Origin: Spirogloea muscicola
Taxonomy: Eukaryota > Streptophyta > Zygnematophyceae > Spirogloeales > Spirogloeaceae
Assembly: GCA_009602725.1 (NCBI GenBank)
Contig: WELB01000057.1
Coordinates: 524,201-588,200 of the forward strand
Direction: 5' to 3'
DNA: 64,000 nt
This document shows positions 47,167 through 57,087 of this stretch, piece by piece (within the stretch, counting starts at the first letter, position 1; every line of letters begins with the position of its first letter). Below the pieces are notes generated by a model. The model was not told the DNA's origin and made no database searches. It worked only from the letters and a program-made list of their open reading frames with translations. Made by a program: the position numbers and the translations under genes.

Positions 47167-48024
47167 ATGCTAGCCCGCGCGCTGCTGCCGCGGCGGCCGG
47201 CCCTCGCCGCGGCGGCGGCNCGGCGGCGGCGGCGGCAGCGGGTTGGAGGACTTTTTCGAGGCGGAGCGGCGGCCCGACGGCGAGCCGCCCGTCGTCGGTG
47301 AGTGCGCGCCCTGGAAGCCCTCGCCGCCTCGCCTGCCAGCGGCTGCGCCGCACTGGGACGCCGCATCGGCTCATCAGTCCGGCGGCGGCGGCGGGGCGCG
47401 CGGCGGCGTCAGGGCGGGCGTGGGCGGCGGCCGAGCTGCGGCGCAAGTCGTACGACGACCTGCACCGCCTGTGGTACGTGCTGCTCAAGGAGAAGAACAT
47501 GCTGTACACGCAGCGCCAGATGCTGCGGACAGACGGCCTCCGCATGCCCCGCCCCGACCGCATCCCCAAGGTACGAGCCGCCGCCGCCGCCGCCGCCGCC
47601 GCCAGTGCGGCTGTTACTGCGGTTGCCGGAACCCCCAGAAAGCCGCAGAGTTTACAAGAACCTGCGCAGACCTCATCAAGGGTGGCAGTTCTAGGCTGGC
47701 GTTCTTGTTGGCCTGGTATTGGGGCTCCCGTCAGTGCTTAAGGACTTGGGCTTCAGGGCCCAGTGTTTAGCTAGCACGAGTCGGGCACGGTCGTCTACCC
47801 CGCCACAGCTGACGGGCGAGGCAAGCTGCACGTAGGTCAGCGCCCTGAGATTGTGTTTCAGTCCGTCCAGCTCAAGAGCACGCTTTTGATGGGCGACATC
47901 CCTTCTTGCTGCGCAGGTGAAGAAGTCCATGTGCCGCATCAAGCAGGTGCTGACTGAGAGGGCGCTGGCAGAGCCCGACCCAATGAAGCGGCAGATCTAC
48001 CGCGCAATGATCAACGTAATTTGA
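47167..48024 (+). CDS. MRPL47: Mitochondrial ribosomal protein uL29m (MRPL47)
   Basis: Three exons are seen: 47167-47297, 47413-47570 and 47917-48024. The first begins [17 protein letters not shown], an arginine/alanine-rich mitochondrial presequence, and ends [19 protein letters not shown]. The second gives [20 protein letters not shown] and [17 protein letters not shown], the L29 core, ending RPDRIPK. The third gives [35 protein letters not shown] and the stop. The word order matches plant MRPL47 proteins. The presequence and LEDFF lie in different frames across a GGC tract that contains an N at 47220, so the tract length is probably wrong in the assembly. uL29m sits near the exit tunnel of the large mitoribosomal subunit. 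Confidence 0.92.
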
Positions 48025-48701
48025 AACGTGGGCTGGAATACTGCATCGTTTACATTGCTGTAGTCATCTGCGCAGTTGCAGATGTTGGTAATTGTGGTGC
48101 TCTCATCAGGCGAAGGAGGTCATTTAGACAGCCCCTGCGCCCCTCATGGGTGCCAACTGTACAGTCCCGATTGGCATGGCTCCCAACCATATGGTATCTC
48201 AGGTCGTCAGCTACTTAAGCGCCAGCAATAATGAAAGCCCGAGTCAAGTCAAGCCAATGGATATGCCCAACGATATTATGTGCTGGTCATGAGGCATCAG
48301 ATCTCTTTGGTACTTGGGCATTGCTATCCCATGCTGAGAGCTAAAAGGTGTCCAGCGCCAGGCTAATCATACAACATTGAAGAGTCATCGTCAGGACATA
48401 AACATGAAGTGAGAATTTAGCTAAGGGTTAACTGGAACATTTACATCATTGAGATGCTACAAGCTTGGAGAGTGAAAGCAGCGGAAGAGAACAGCTGGGC
48501 CTAGCCGGCTGCTTAATTCAGCCTTGCTACCAGGACTTTACAACGTGAAGTCAAGGAGGAAGAGAAATCACGGAATTGGAGCGCAACATGAAGGGGTTGC
48601 CACTGCTGTTGAGTCGAGAAACTCATCTGAATGGGCAAGATTAGGTGGGGGGAATCAAGGGGAGGTACAAGACTTGCAGTGGGCACTACATCTCAGAGAT
48701 A
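48025..48701. other. Convergent intergenic region
   Basis: This holds the 3' flanks of uL29m (+) and the helicase gene (-). No repeat tail or exon was recognised. Confidence 0.6.
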
Positions 48702-51700
48702 CTAGAGTCTCATTAACAGACGAACGTCATCCACTCGAGCACGCTGCAGGTCTTCTGGTGTGCGACTCTCAAATGCAGCAGCTGCAAGATGCCTCTTGCG
48801 CTCCTGCAGCTCCAAGATACGCTCCTCGATGCTGTCCCTCACTATGAATCGCACCACAGTCACCGGCCGAGTCTGCAGGTAAAGACACAGGTATAAGCTA
48901 GGAGCTTTAGAAGTACGCAGTGCGCGCTGCATATAATGCCCGATCTATGATTAGGCATTGTCCATCAAATCTCAGCTTCTGAAGCTGGCAGCCTGCGAGT
49001 TGCCGGCAATCCTTATTCTTGCCCACACTCTGTGACAAATCTGCAGGAGGTGGACCTGGCCAAGACGGTGTACTCGGTCCATGGCCTGCTCCTCAACAGC
49101 GGGGTTCCACCACGGATCCAGGAGGTAGACGCGAGATGCAGCGGTAAGATTAATGCCAACCCCTGGACATAGCCATGCAAGTGGTGATGACATGGCCATA
49201 TTAATGATGGGACTCTCAAGCTTCTCAAGAAAAAGTGACTACAATGGCAGTAAAGGTCATAGTATGAAGCCCATGCTGCTGACCTGCCGCCTTCATGCTG
49301 ACCAGGAGCACAGATGGGCTGCATGCAGTTTCTGACTGGAAGACCCTTAAGACTTCTTCACGCTGCTTCCTACTTAGTGTCCCGTCCAGTGTCAAGCACC
49401 GAACTCCCGATGCCTTCAGCACTTGCCTCACCAGCCTCAGCATGCCTGTGAACTGCATCATAGAAAAACATGATGCTACTATCAAGGAATCAAGGCCCAC
49501 ACTGAAGCGCAAATGTGCTCCAGTTGTACTAGTGTAGAAGTTGTGCAGATTTAAAGTTGTTGAAACGGCTGTCCAGCAATGTTCTCTAGGAGTTTGCTGT
49601 AAGGAAGGTGCTTCTTGCACTCATAACCTGTGAGAAGACCACAGACTTGATGGAGGGATCTGCACCTCGAACATCTTCCAAGGACTGTGCAAGAGCAGCA
49701 ATCTTGGCACTACCAGGCATTGCCTCTGAGCAGTGACAAGAGGCAAAAGCTGAATTATGCGCTTTCCAATGTACTGACTGCAACATATGACATGCATTGT
49801 ATTGTAGCCTCAGGTACATAGCTCCTCACTGGAAGTGTAAGTGCCATGCTGTCGAGGACCTCACTTGGCTTTTGCAATTTGCAAGCACAAACTGGGCATC
49901 GCCCATCTGCATCATAGCAGCATACCTTGGCTTTGGCTGGAAGTAGCTTCACTTGGAAGCTCGCTGGAAGTTGCTTCATTCCCGTCAATTCTTGTCTCGG
50001 GAGGAACCCTAATTAGATCAGCGGAGGAGACAGCAGTCCTGCAAAGAGGGCACTGTCCATTGCCCCGAGTGACAACTTTGTTGATACAGCGCCAGCAGTA
50101 TATGTGTGCGCATCTGGTAATGACCGGCGGCTGGGCAGGGCACAGACATATTGGGCAGTCATCATCACCACTGTCCCGTACATACTCAAGGAGCTTCTGC
50201 ATCAGCTCTGGCGGGGCAGCTGCAGCACATTGTGATTTTGCATGAATGCATTGGGAACGACAAATTTGCAGTCCACTAGAACATCTTGCAATCACAAAGC
50301 AGCAGCAAGCTCAACTTGGGACTTAGCAAAGGGCCGAAAACTGGCAAGCACAATACTAGTCACACAGCAGCACTGCTTTGGTTCTTAAAGGGACTTGAAC
50401 ACACCTTCCTGCTCTGCCACTCTTTTTGCGAGGCAGTCAAGACTTGGACAGAGCGAAGCGTGATCGCAAATTTGTCGCAAGCGGAGTATCACTTCGAGCA
50501 CATTGGCATAATTCTTCAGAACTGTCCCATGCTTGATCATATCTTTGATCAGGTCTCGCCCATTTTCCTCCCACTGTTCATACTTCTGGCGATCACAGCT
50601 CCAAAGGTCAAGCAAGTGAAGTTGGACTGTCCGTGGTGGCAGCTCGATGGACGGCTGTCCTACTTGCTCTGACTTTGTCCTTCGTAAAGCTATCGAAGCC
50701 ATCAACACCTGCACATCACAGTGTAGCTAACTTGTGGTAGCAAAGAGCGTGAAGGACAATGAGCAATAATTGTGCACTCTGCATGAGGCCATACAGGGGC
50801 TCAAATAGACGTGCAAGCTCTTAAGAGAGCAAGCCTTCTAGTGAACACCTCTGTGCTAGTGAATTTGCACAAGGATTGACATCTACTCAGTAGGCAGGCA
50901 AGAGACCAGTCTCAGCATCTGGCTGTATCTTACACGCAATCGGTCGTACCCCTTTGGGTCACCATAAGTCAGGGGCCGCTCTATTGTACGGAGCCAAAAG
51001 GACTGCTCGTCCAAGGGCTGCACAAGACAATAAGGGCAGACAACCTTGTTCAGTAGTATGACTTGCCAATGCATCAGAACCTGCAAGTTGCACGAGTCTG
51101 GTCCATGCTCTTAAGGAAGTAGCAGGCAAGCGTGGCCAGTGTGCAAGTCAGCAGAGGTTGACTGGGTGCACCTGCAGATGCAGAAAAGACATCAAGCTAT
51201 AGAGATCAGCGAGCTTGTTTTGTATGGGCGTCCCTGTGACTGCCCACCTGCAGCAGCAGCACGGATGAGCAAGCTAAGTGAGTTAAGCAAGATTTGCAGC
51301 AAGCTGGTGCTGAATCCTAAATCCTAGTACCTGATGACGGAGCGGACCTCTGTATTACGTTCTGTGGGTAGAATGGCATCTAAGAGCAGCAAGACTAGAG
51401 CATGCCTGTGCAGCACCTGTGTAAGGCTGTCAAGCTCCTCGCAGCCTTTGACTGAAGTGCCTTTGGCGACTTGATACAGTGGGCCTCGTCAAGAATGACT
51501 CTGAACCAACAGACTTTTTGCAGAGTTGCCGATGTAGAGGACTCGTCGCCCTCCACGGCCAAGGTACTATAGGTGGTCAAGACAACGTCGTAGTTGCCCA
51601 ATTCTTCAGGATCTCGTATCCTCTTTGGTCCTAGGTACTCGTATACACTTAGACTACTTTCAACAGTGTGCTGCTGAATCTGCTGAGCCCAATTTGCTAC

Positions 51701-53547
51701 AACTGATAGTGGACAGACAATCAATGTGGCTCTTGCACTCGTAGAGCACTCCATTGATTCTAAATCTGTGGCATTCACTTGCGAGGTCGAAGTCACTACC
51801 GCATCTGACTTCTGTCTTTTATTTGGTCTGGAACCAGCAGTGCTGCATGAAACAACATCATGAAGCTTCTTTGGAACACTGGAGAGTAGAGCACTCGGGC
51901 GATGTGTTGCTATGAGGGCCAGCATGGTGAGTGTTTTGCCAAGCCCCATATCGTCGGCGAGGATGCCGCCGCGGAACGGCTGTGGAGCGTCTTCGGAAGA
52001 ATAGTTGGTGATGGTGTTGAGGTATCTCGTCTCCCCCTTGCACTCCTGTCGCTCCCAGAACGGTGGCAGTCTGCGATCCTTTTCTCGGTCGACCAGCCAA
52101 GACAGAGCCTCCTTTTGGTGCTGTACAGTGCTTGACAAGACCACTTAGAAAGAAGGCTCAAGATGGAAGCATGGACAATGCATACTAAAAGCCAGTGCTG
52201 ACAGCACAACAAGCTTCCATTTGGCATGCACGAAGCAGGCGTCTTATATAAGAGAAAATGTCTGGAACCATACAGGAAAGAGTGGAGAGGATATGGTCGA
52301 TGGCGGCTCTATTTGCTGTCGTTGGCCACGTGCGACTGCCAAGCTCTTGAAAATGCTCTCAAAGTTCTTCTCGACATTGCCTGATTGGAAGGACTGTGAG
52401 CCAGTGGTATCATACGCCTGACCTTTGGCCTGCCATTGTGTGTAGCCATATACATCAGCAAGTGCACACGTGGTCAATTGACAGGGCACTTACCGGGATA
52501 TGTGCAAGCTGTGTACATGTCTGGCCAGGCAAGGTGCACCAAGATATCACTTGCATCCGTGGGAGTGACTTGTGCAACATACCTCGCAGATAAACGGCAG
52601 ACCTGCGGAGGTGAGCTTGTCGACCACCTCGTCTGCTGCCGCGGCCTTGCAGTGTACGTACACTTGGCAGGGCATCTGCTCATTGACAATGTTAGTGGAC
52701 GCAGCGTGAGTGCTCTTCCAAGAGTGTACAAACAGCACTGTGAACTGCACAGAGCAGTGAGCAGAACGCAAAAGCATAGTCTCAAGCAATACAGCCCGCC
52801 GCCACCAATGCAACACACTTCTTCCACGAAGACAAAATGACGATTTACATGAGCCCCCAAGTGTGTGTGCAAGAAGAGTCCAGGCCAGTAGCACATAAGC
52901 AGGTTGCTACATGGTCTTAAAGGGCGTTCAAAGAACCCATACCTTGTATTTATTTGTGACACCAGAGGTCACGAGTCCTTCGATCTTCACCTCGCCCCTG
53001 TCAATCAGTGGCGCAAGGTGGAGTGCCTGCAGCATAATTTGCACACGATGGCAGGCGACTCAGCTGCCACCGGCCAGCACAGCCCTGGCCAGGCCTGACC
53101 CAGACCAGGACAGAACACTGTGAGGCAACTGTCAATAATGGCACACTGTTCTCGGTGTGTAGCACTGACAGCTCATGTAGTGAAGGCTAAGTCCTGATGG
53201 TCGGACCCTACTACCACTCGACCGACGCCAAAGGTGGTCAAGGGTGTTGGCGCTCCGCCCACCTTGTACCTTTCGATGTGGCCGACTCGCTCCCCTCCGA
53301 CGTTGTCCACGCGGATGGCGTTGGCGTCGTACGGGTTCTGCTGCTCGCGGATGAGCTGCACCATCTCGTCGCGATTCACCGTCCCAGCATAGTACTGCAA
53401 ACCCACTATGCTGACAGTCACGTAGCCGGCGCACACCTCCTCGCCGCCGTCGCCACCGTCATCCTCCGCATCGTCGTCCTCAGCAGGAGTCTCCGGGTCT
53501 GGCTGCCGCTGAGGCCCCCTCAGCGGTCGCTGCGGCACCACTGCCAT
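48702..53547 (-). CDS. HLTF/RAD5-like helicase: HIRAN, SNF2, RING and helicase-C domains
   Basis: This is a long multi-exon minus-strand gene. It starts at 53547 with a proline/acidic leader, then the HIRAN domain: [61 protein letters not shown] and [20 protein letters not shown] follow. The SNF2 core has [24 protein letters not shown] (Walker A), [29 protein letters not shown] (box II) and [32 protein letters not shown] comes next, then a RING finger [19 protein letters not shown] (about 50.0-50.2 kb). Helicase C shows [37 protein letters not shown] and [13 protein letters not shown], ending [12 protein letters not shown] and a stop at 48702. Key ATPase and RING residues are present. Relatives bind 3' DNA ends through HIRAN, remodel stalled replication forks and ubiquitinate PCNA in the nucleus. 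Some internal exon borders were not fixed. Confidence 0.93.
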
Positions 53548-53821
53548 TGCCGTGCTGCCTGTCTACTTCTGATCAATTCCGTCTTGTCGCCTTGAGCCCT
53601 CCGCTTTGCCCTTCGACAGCCTTCTTGCGTCGCCGCCGTGTGTGGCAGGCCGATTGGCCACCAGGAGCAAATATTCGCATCTAATTCTAGTGCTTGAGCA
53701 GGGCAGGCAGTTCATGTCCCAGTCCTCTCACTCCTGGTCAGCACCGTGTGGCGTCGTAGTTTCTCGCCGTCGCCGCAGCTGCGTTCAGTTGCCGCCGTCA
53801 CGCCGCGGACAACCAAGGCGC

Positions 53822-53950
53822 CGAGGAAGGCGCGCGGTGCGCATGAAATTGAAAGGGAGGCTTATTCAAGCCAATACATTGTTCAAAGCAGAGGCTAGTG
53901 CAAACTAAACAAGGCTACATGATGTGGAGACCTAAACTTAGGTGACACTA
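53822..53950 (-). mobile_element. Distal tail of a retroelement copy split by the Tigger insertion
   Basis: The block GAAGGCGCGCGGTGCGCATG starts at about 53828, followed by the familiar tail to 'ggtgacac' and the duplicated TA at 53949-53950. The rest of the same copy resumes at 55714. It lies 3' of the protein end when read on the minus strand. Confidence 0.75.
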
Positions 53951-53973
53951 CAGTCAAACCTTGTTATAGGCAC
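53951..53973 (+). repeat. Left terminal inverted repeat of the Tigger-like element
   Basis: It begins CAGTCAAACCTTGTTATAGG and is preceded by TA at 53949-53950. It is identical to the reverse complement of the right end over 23 bp. Confidence 0.92.
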
Positions 53974-54749
53974 GTCGGCCGGTTTGGCGAAAATGTGTGA
54001 CTATATGGAGAGGTTCTTGTGTCCTTGTAGAGGCACTATTGCCCCCAAATGTGCCTATACAGTGACATCAGCAAATATACAATATTATATTGGAAAAATG
54101 GCGAATGAGCAAAGCTCAGGTGGCAACGTGGTTGCAAGCATCATTCTCTTGGCACCACAATCGCCCACATGGGCATCCACTTCTACCACAAAGAGACACC
54201 CGAACGAAGGCAATGGTGGCAACCACTCTCAAGGTGGCCATGGGGGCGAAGGAGGGGAAGCCGCTCGAGAATCACGGCAATCGAGATGGCAATTCACTTG
54301 TGAGCAAGTACAAAAGACACATTGTGATGGAGCCAGCACCTAGAATGAGCGGCTACCATCGCTCATCGCGCCCTCAATGCAATGATGCAAGATCGCAGGA
54401 CACCGATAGGAGGTGGACTGTAAGCTCGCATACAAGTGTAGGCAGGCTGACTAGTAATATCAAGGGTGATGTAAGGACGCATTAGATGGGACCGCAAGTC
54501 GATGGGGTTGGCTAAGACAAGCAAAGTGCGATGTGGGCTACAGTGAGGACCAGCCTCGGCAAGGGCACATATGGCCCGAGCATGCATAGGTGCCTTGCTT
54601 GCACATAAGAGGGCAAGCAAGCGCACCTGAAAGTAGGAGGAAGCGAGGGAGTGCACATTTCAGCTCTACCTAGCCTCAAGACGTGCTCGATATTGGTGAG
54701 CCTTGCAAGCTCAATGGAAAAATGAAGACCAGCGAGCTCTGATGCGCTC

Positions 54750-55043
54750 CTACTCGTCGTGCATGTTGTTGGAGGCCACGTAGTCCTCGATTGTTGTTTG
54801 TTTCTTCTTCCTCAGAGCATAGTTTCTCACAGAGCTCCTCCATCGTTCGCACGTAAGAAGAGCTTGTGGACCGAAAAAGTGCAGTTCTTGCGCGAGGTAG
54901 TGAGAGAAATACCTCAGATGGTCACTGGCTTCCGCATGAGTCATCCTCGGTGGTGGGAGGTCGGCGGGGATGTCTTCTTCGACGATTGTCACTGGGGGCA
55001 TCACTTCAGCTATGATGTCCTCATCCGTCATTGGAGACTCCAC
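54750..55043 (-). pseudogene. C-terminal fragment of a Tigger/pogo-like transposase
   Basis: A 97-codon frame reads DEDIIAEVMPPVTIVEEDIP, HAEASDHLRYFSHYLAQ and VRNYALRKKKQTTIEDYV. The acidic stretch with a 'DEDII' start, then a helical segment and a short basic end, resembles the region after the DDE catalytic domain in CENP-B/Tigger-type transposases. The DNA-binding and catalytic parts are absent, so it is a remnant. The family call leans on the element's ends as well. Confidence 0.6.
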
Positions 55044-55688
55044 CTATTAAGACCGTCAATAGAAGATGTAAGTACCGTCCACATTGCACTTAGATGAACA
55101 ACGCCACACACAAGACAAGTAGTACGATAAATATACCCACCTGATTTTCTCCTGGCAAATCGATGTATTCAGAAGCCGTGAGGGCGTCCGGGCCAAGCTG
55201 TAGGCTGTCAATTGCTTCTTGTAAGACACGCATATCGAGTACGTCTTCTTCTGACCCAGCGTTGTGGGCGTCAGCAAGCGTGCTTGCATAGACGGCCCAG
55301 TTAGGCTAGTTGGGCAGCGGCGAGCAGCGGTCTCAACGAGGGCCTCGTGACGCCGTGGCTTGGAGAAGGGTGGGGGCCGTCTGGGAGACATGGAGACTGG
55401 TGGGGGCCGTCGGGGAGACGGTAATGAGCCGCTCTGCGCTGGCTTTTGGAGGCAGTAAAGCCCCGAACCCTCGCGCCCGGTTCATGAACACCCGGCCTGT
55501 AGAGAATATAGAAAATATGTGAGTTTGTTTTCCTATAGGCACTTCTAGTGGGGAATTCTGCCCCGAAAAGCTGTGCCTGTACATACAGGCACGTTCCTAT
55601 ATCGAGTCACATTTGCCTGGGAAAAAAAGTGCTTCCCGCAAAATGGTGCCACTATCGAGGCTTTGCCCTAATGTGCCTATATCGAGAG

Positions 55689-55711
55689 GTGCCTATAACA
55701 AGGTTTGACTG
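55689..55711 (-). repeat. Right terminal inverted repeat of the Tigger-like element
   Basis: It ends ...CAAGGTTTGACTG and is followed by TA at 55712-55713. It is a perfect match to the left end. Confidence 0.92.
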
Positions 55712-55713
55712 TA

Positions 55714-56165
55714 GTATCCACGGGAGAGCACAAACAAATCTGACAAGCTAACTTGGGGAGCTGGAGCGCCACCACGAGAGCCGGAGGCCTGACTTAGAGC
55801 ACGCCCTGCACGTTGATGAATAGCCAATGCTTGCAAGCGCTGCAAAGTAAGCGAGAGCCGCATTCTATAATATGCAACTAAGGCCTGCGGAATGCTGGAG
55901 TGGCCCAAGCTGCCCCCCCGACTTCGACGACGCGCATCAACCAGCCGGGCCAGATGCTGGAGCAGGGAGGACCATTTTGCGCCGTAGCCTCCGTAGATAT
56001 CCATGGCACACGGATAAAGATGGTCCCCTCGAGGATGGTCCTGGTAGTGCCGCTCCTTCTTGAGCTCGGCGCTGGACGTGGACGTGCCCTCCCCTCCTCC
56101 ATTTGGCTCCGTTATGAACACCTGTATGCATCTGGCTGGCATTTCACAGCCGATTCTTTAATATC
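55714..56165 (-). mobile_element. Retroelement C-terminal fragment, proximal part of the split copy
   Basis: On the minus strand it encodes HPRGDHLYPCAMDIYGGYG, LLQHLARLVDARRRSRGG, YYRMRLSLTLQRLQALAIHQ and the end VSLSDLFVLSRGY, reaching the TA next to the Tigger element. Apart from that insertion the segment is open for about 140 codons. It belongs with the tail at 53822-53950. Confidence 0.75.
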
Positions 56166-56430
56166 AGCAGCCGCATTCTCCATCAGAGGTGAGCTCTTCC
56201 ATCACCCTGGCACACGGCTCACTTCCTGGAGGCAGCCGCGGCTTGCAACAGACAAAGAAAAAGAAAGAGTCTTTGTCTGTATAGCGTTTCTTTGAAAAGA
56301 AACGGTGTGCTGATATCAAAAGAGTGGCTGTAAAAGCCAGCCAGGTGCGTGCAGCAGGTGCTCATGACTACATGAGTGGAGCCACAGGCTAGGCAGACTG
56401 GGCGCTCTTAGTACCCCCGTGTCAGCGGAC
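56100..56430. repeat. Inverted repeat related to the 11.73 kb region
   Basis: The left arm (about 56105-56165, 'cacctgtatgcatctggctggcatttcacagcc') and right arm (about 56310-56350, 'gctgatatcaaaagagtggctgtaaaagccagcc') are imperfect reverse complements separated by about 140 bp. Both match the region 11735-11795, and the right side continues to match 11795-11845. This is either two opposed copies of one repeat or a foldback element. Confidence 0.6.
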
Positions 56431-57087
56431 AAATAGAGGGCAGACAGCTATCGCCCTTCACTGGAAGAGTCTTCTTTCTCTTACCTTCACAGCATAAGGT
56501 TGTGCTTGCCCAGAAAACCTATGTAGCATGGCACAATTGCAGACATTTGAAACAAGAGGCCCCAGCCAACAACAGCTTTGCTAAGCACTGGTCTGTTTGC
56601 AAGACGTGCTGTCAGCATGCAAGTCTTCACAGGATAGAAGACCGACACAAGATCATGGACCTGCCATGTGCAATTTTTTTCCACAGAGCTTGCGCCTTCA
56701 ACTTTAGACGTAAATTCGAGCCATCATCAATAATCGTCCTACTGGCCGCCTCTTATGGTTCAACGTCTGAGGCGGTATCTATCACTTGAGACATGGATCA
56801 CTCAGGGCAAAGCCCTGCAGCCTGCAGAAGGCAGCTAGCCAAGTTGTTTGTAATTGTCTGTACTTGGGGCAGCTCATTGGCTGGCATGTGGGCAGGACAT
56901 GTGTACCTCCTATGTACAAGGTATGAAGTACACTCTTAGAATCTTCTAGCTTCACATAAGACGGACTTGAAAGGTAGCTAAGGCTAAAAGGGTGGTGCCA
57001 ATGGCTAGGCGCAGGTGGTGGAGGCAGGTGGTCTGACAGCTCTAGCAGGTAACCTCCACCAAATTCGTGCATACTAACTTCTGATGT
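56431..57087. other. Intergenic region, nothing recognised
   Basis: This is the 3' flank of the NYC1-like gene on the minus strand. I see no repeat tail or exon. Confidence 0.55.

Larger units (their letters stand above)
53951..55711 (-). mobile_element. Tigger/pogo-like DNA transposon with TA target duplication
   Basis: The element is 1761 bp. Its ends are perfect 23-bp inverted repeats starting CAGTCAAACCTTGTTATAGG and are flanked on each side by TA, the target duplication of the Tc1/mariner-pogo superfamily. CAGTCAAACC is a typical Tigger/pogo end. Only a C-terminal piece of transposase-like sequence is seen (54750-55043), so the copy looks internally deleted or decayed and non-autonomous, although its ends could still be mobilised by another source. 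Additional 'cctatatcgag' motifs lie inside the right end. The host sequence around it is an older retroelement copy. Confidence 0.88.

Noticed and set aside
46266-47741. Plus-strand open frame of nearly 500 codons across the esterase and uL29m start regions
   Set aside because: It is G+C-driven: it runs antisense through the esterase exons and only its end overlaps the true uL29m frame.
53951-55711. Element as a retroelement-derived repeat
   Set aside because: Perfect inverted ends with a TA duplication identify a DNA transposon of the pogo/Tigger type.
56502-56789. Plus-strand frame with His/Cys-rich text that resembles a zinc-finger protein
   Set aside because: Cysteine and histidine spacing fits no finger type and there is no supporting exon structure.
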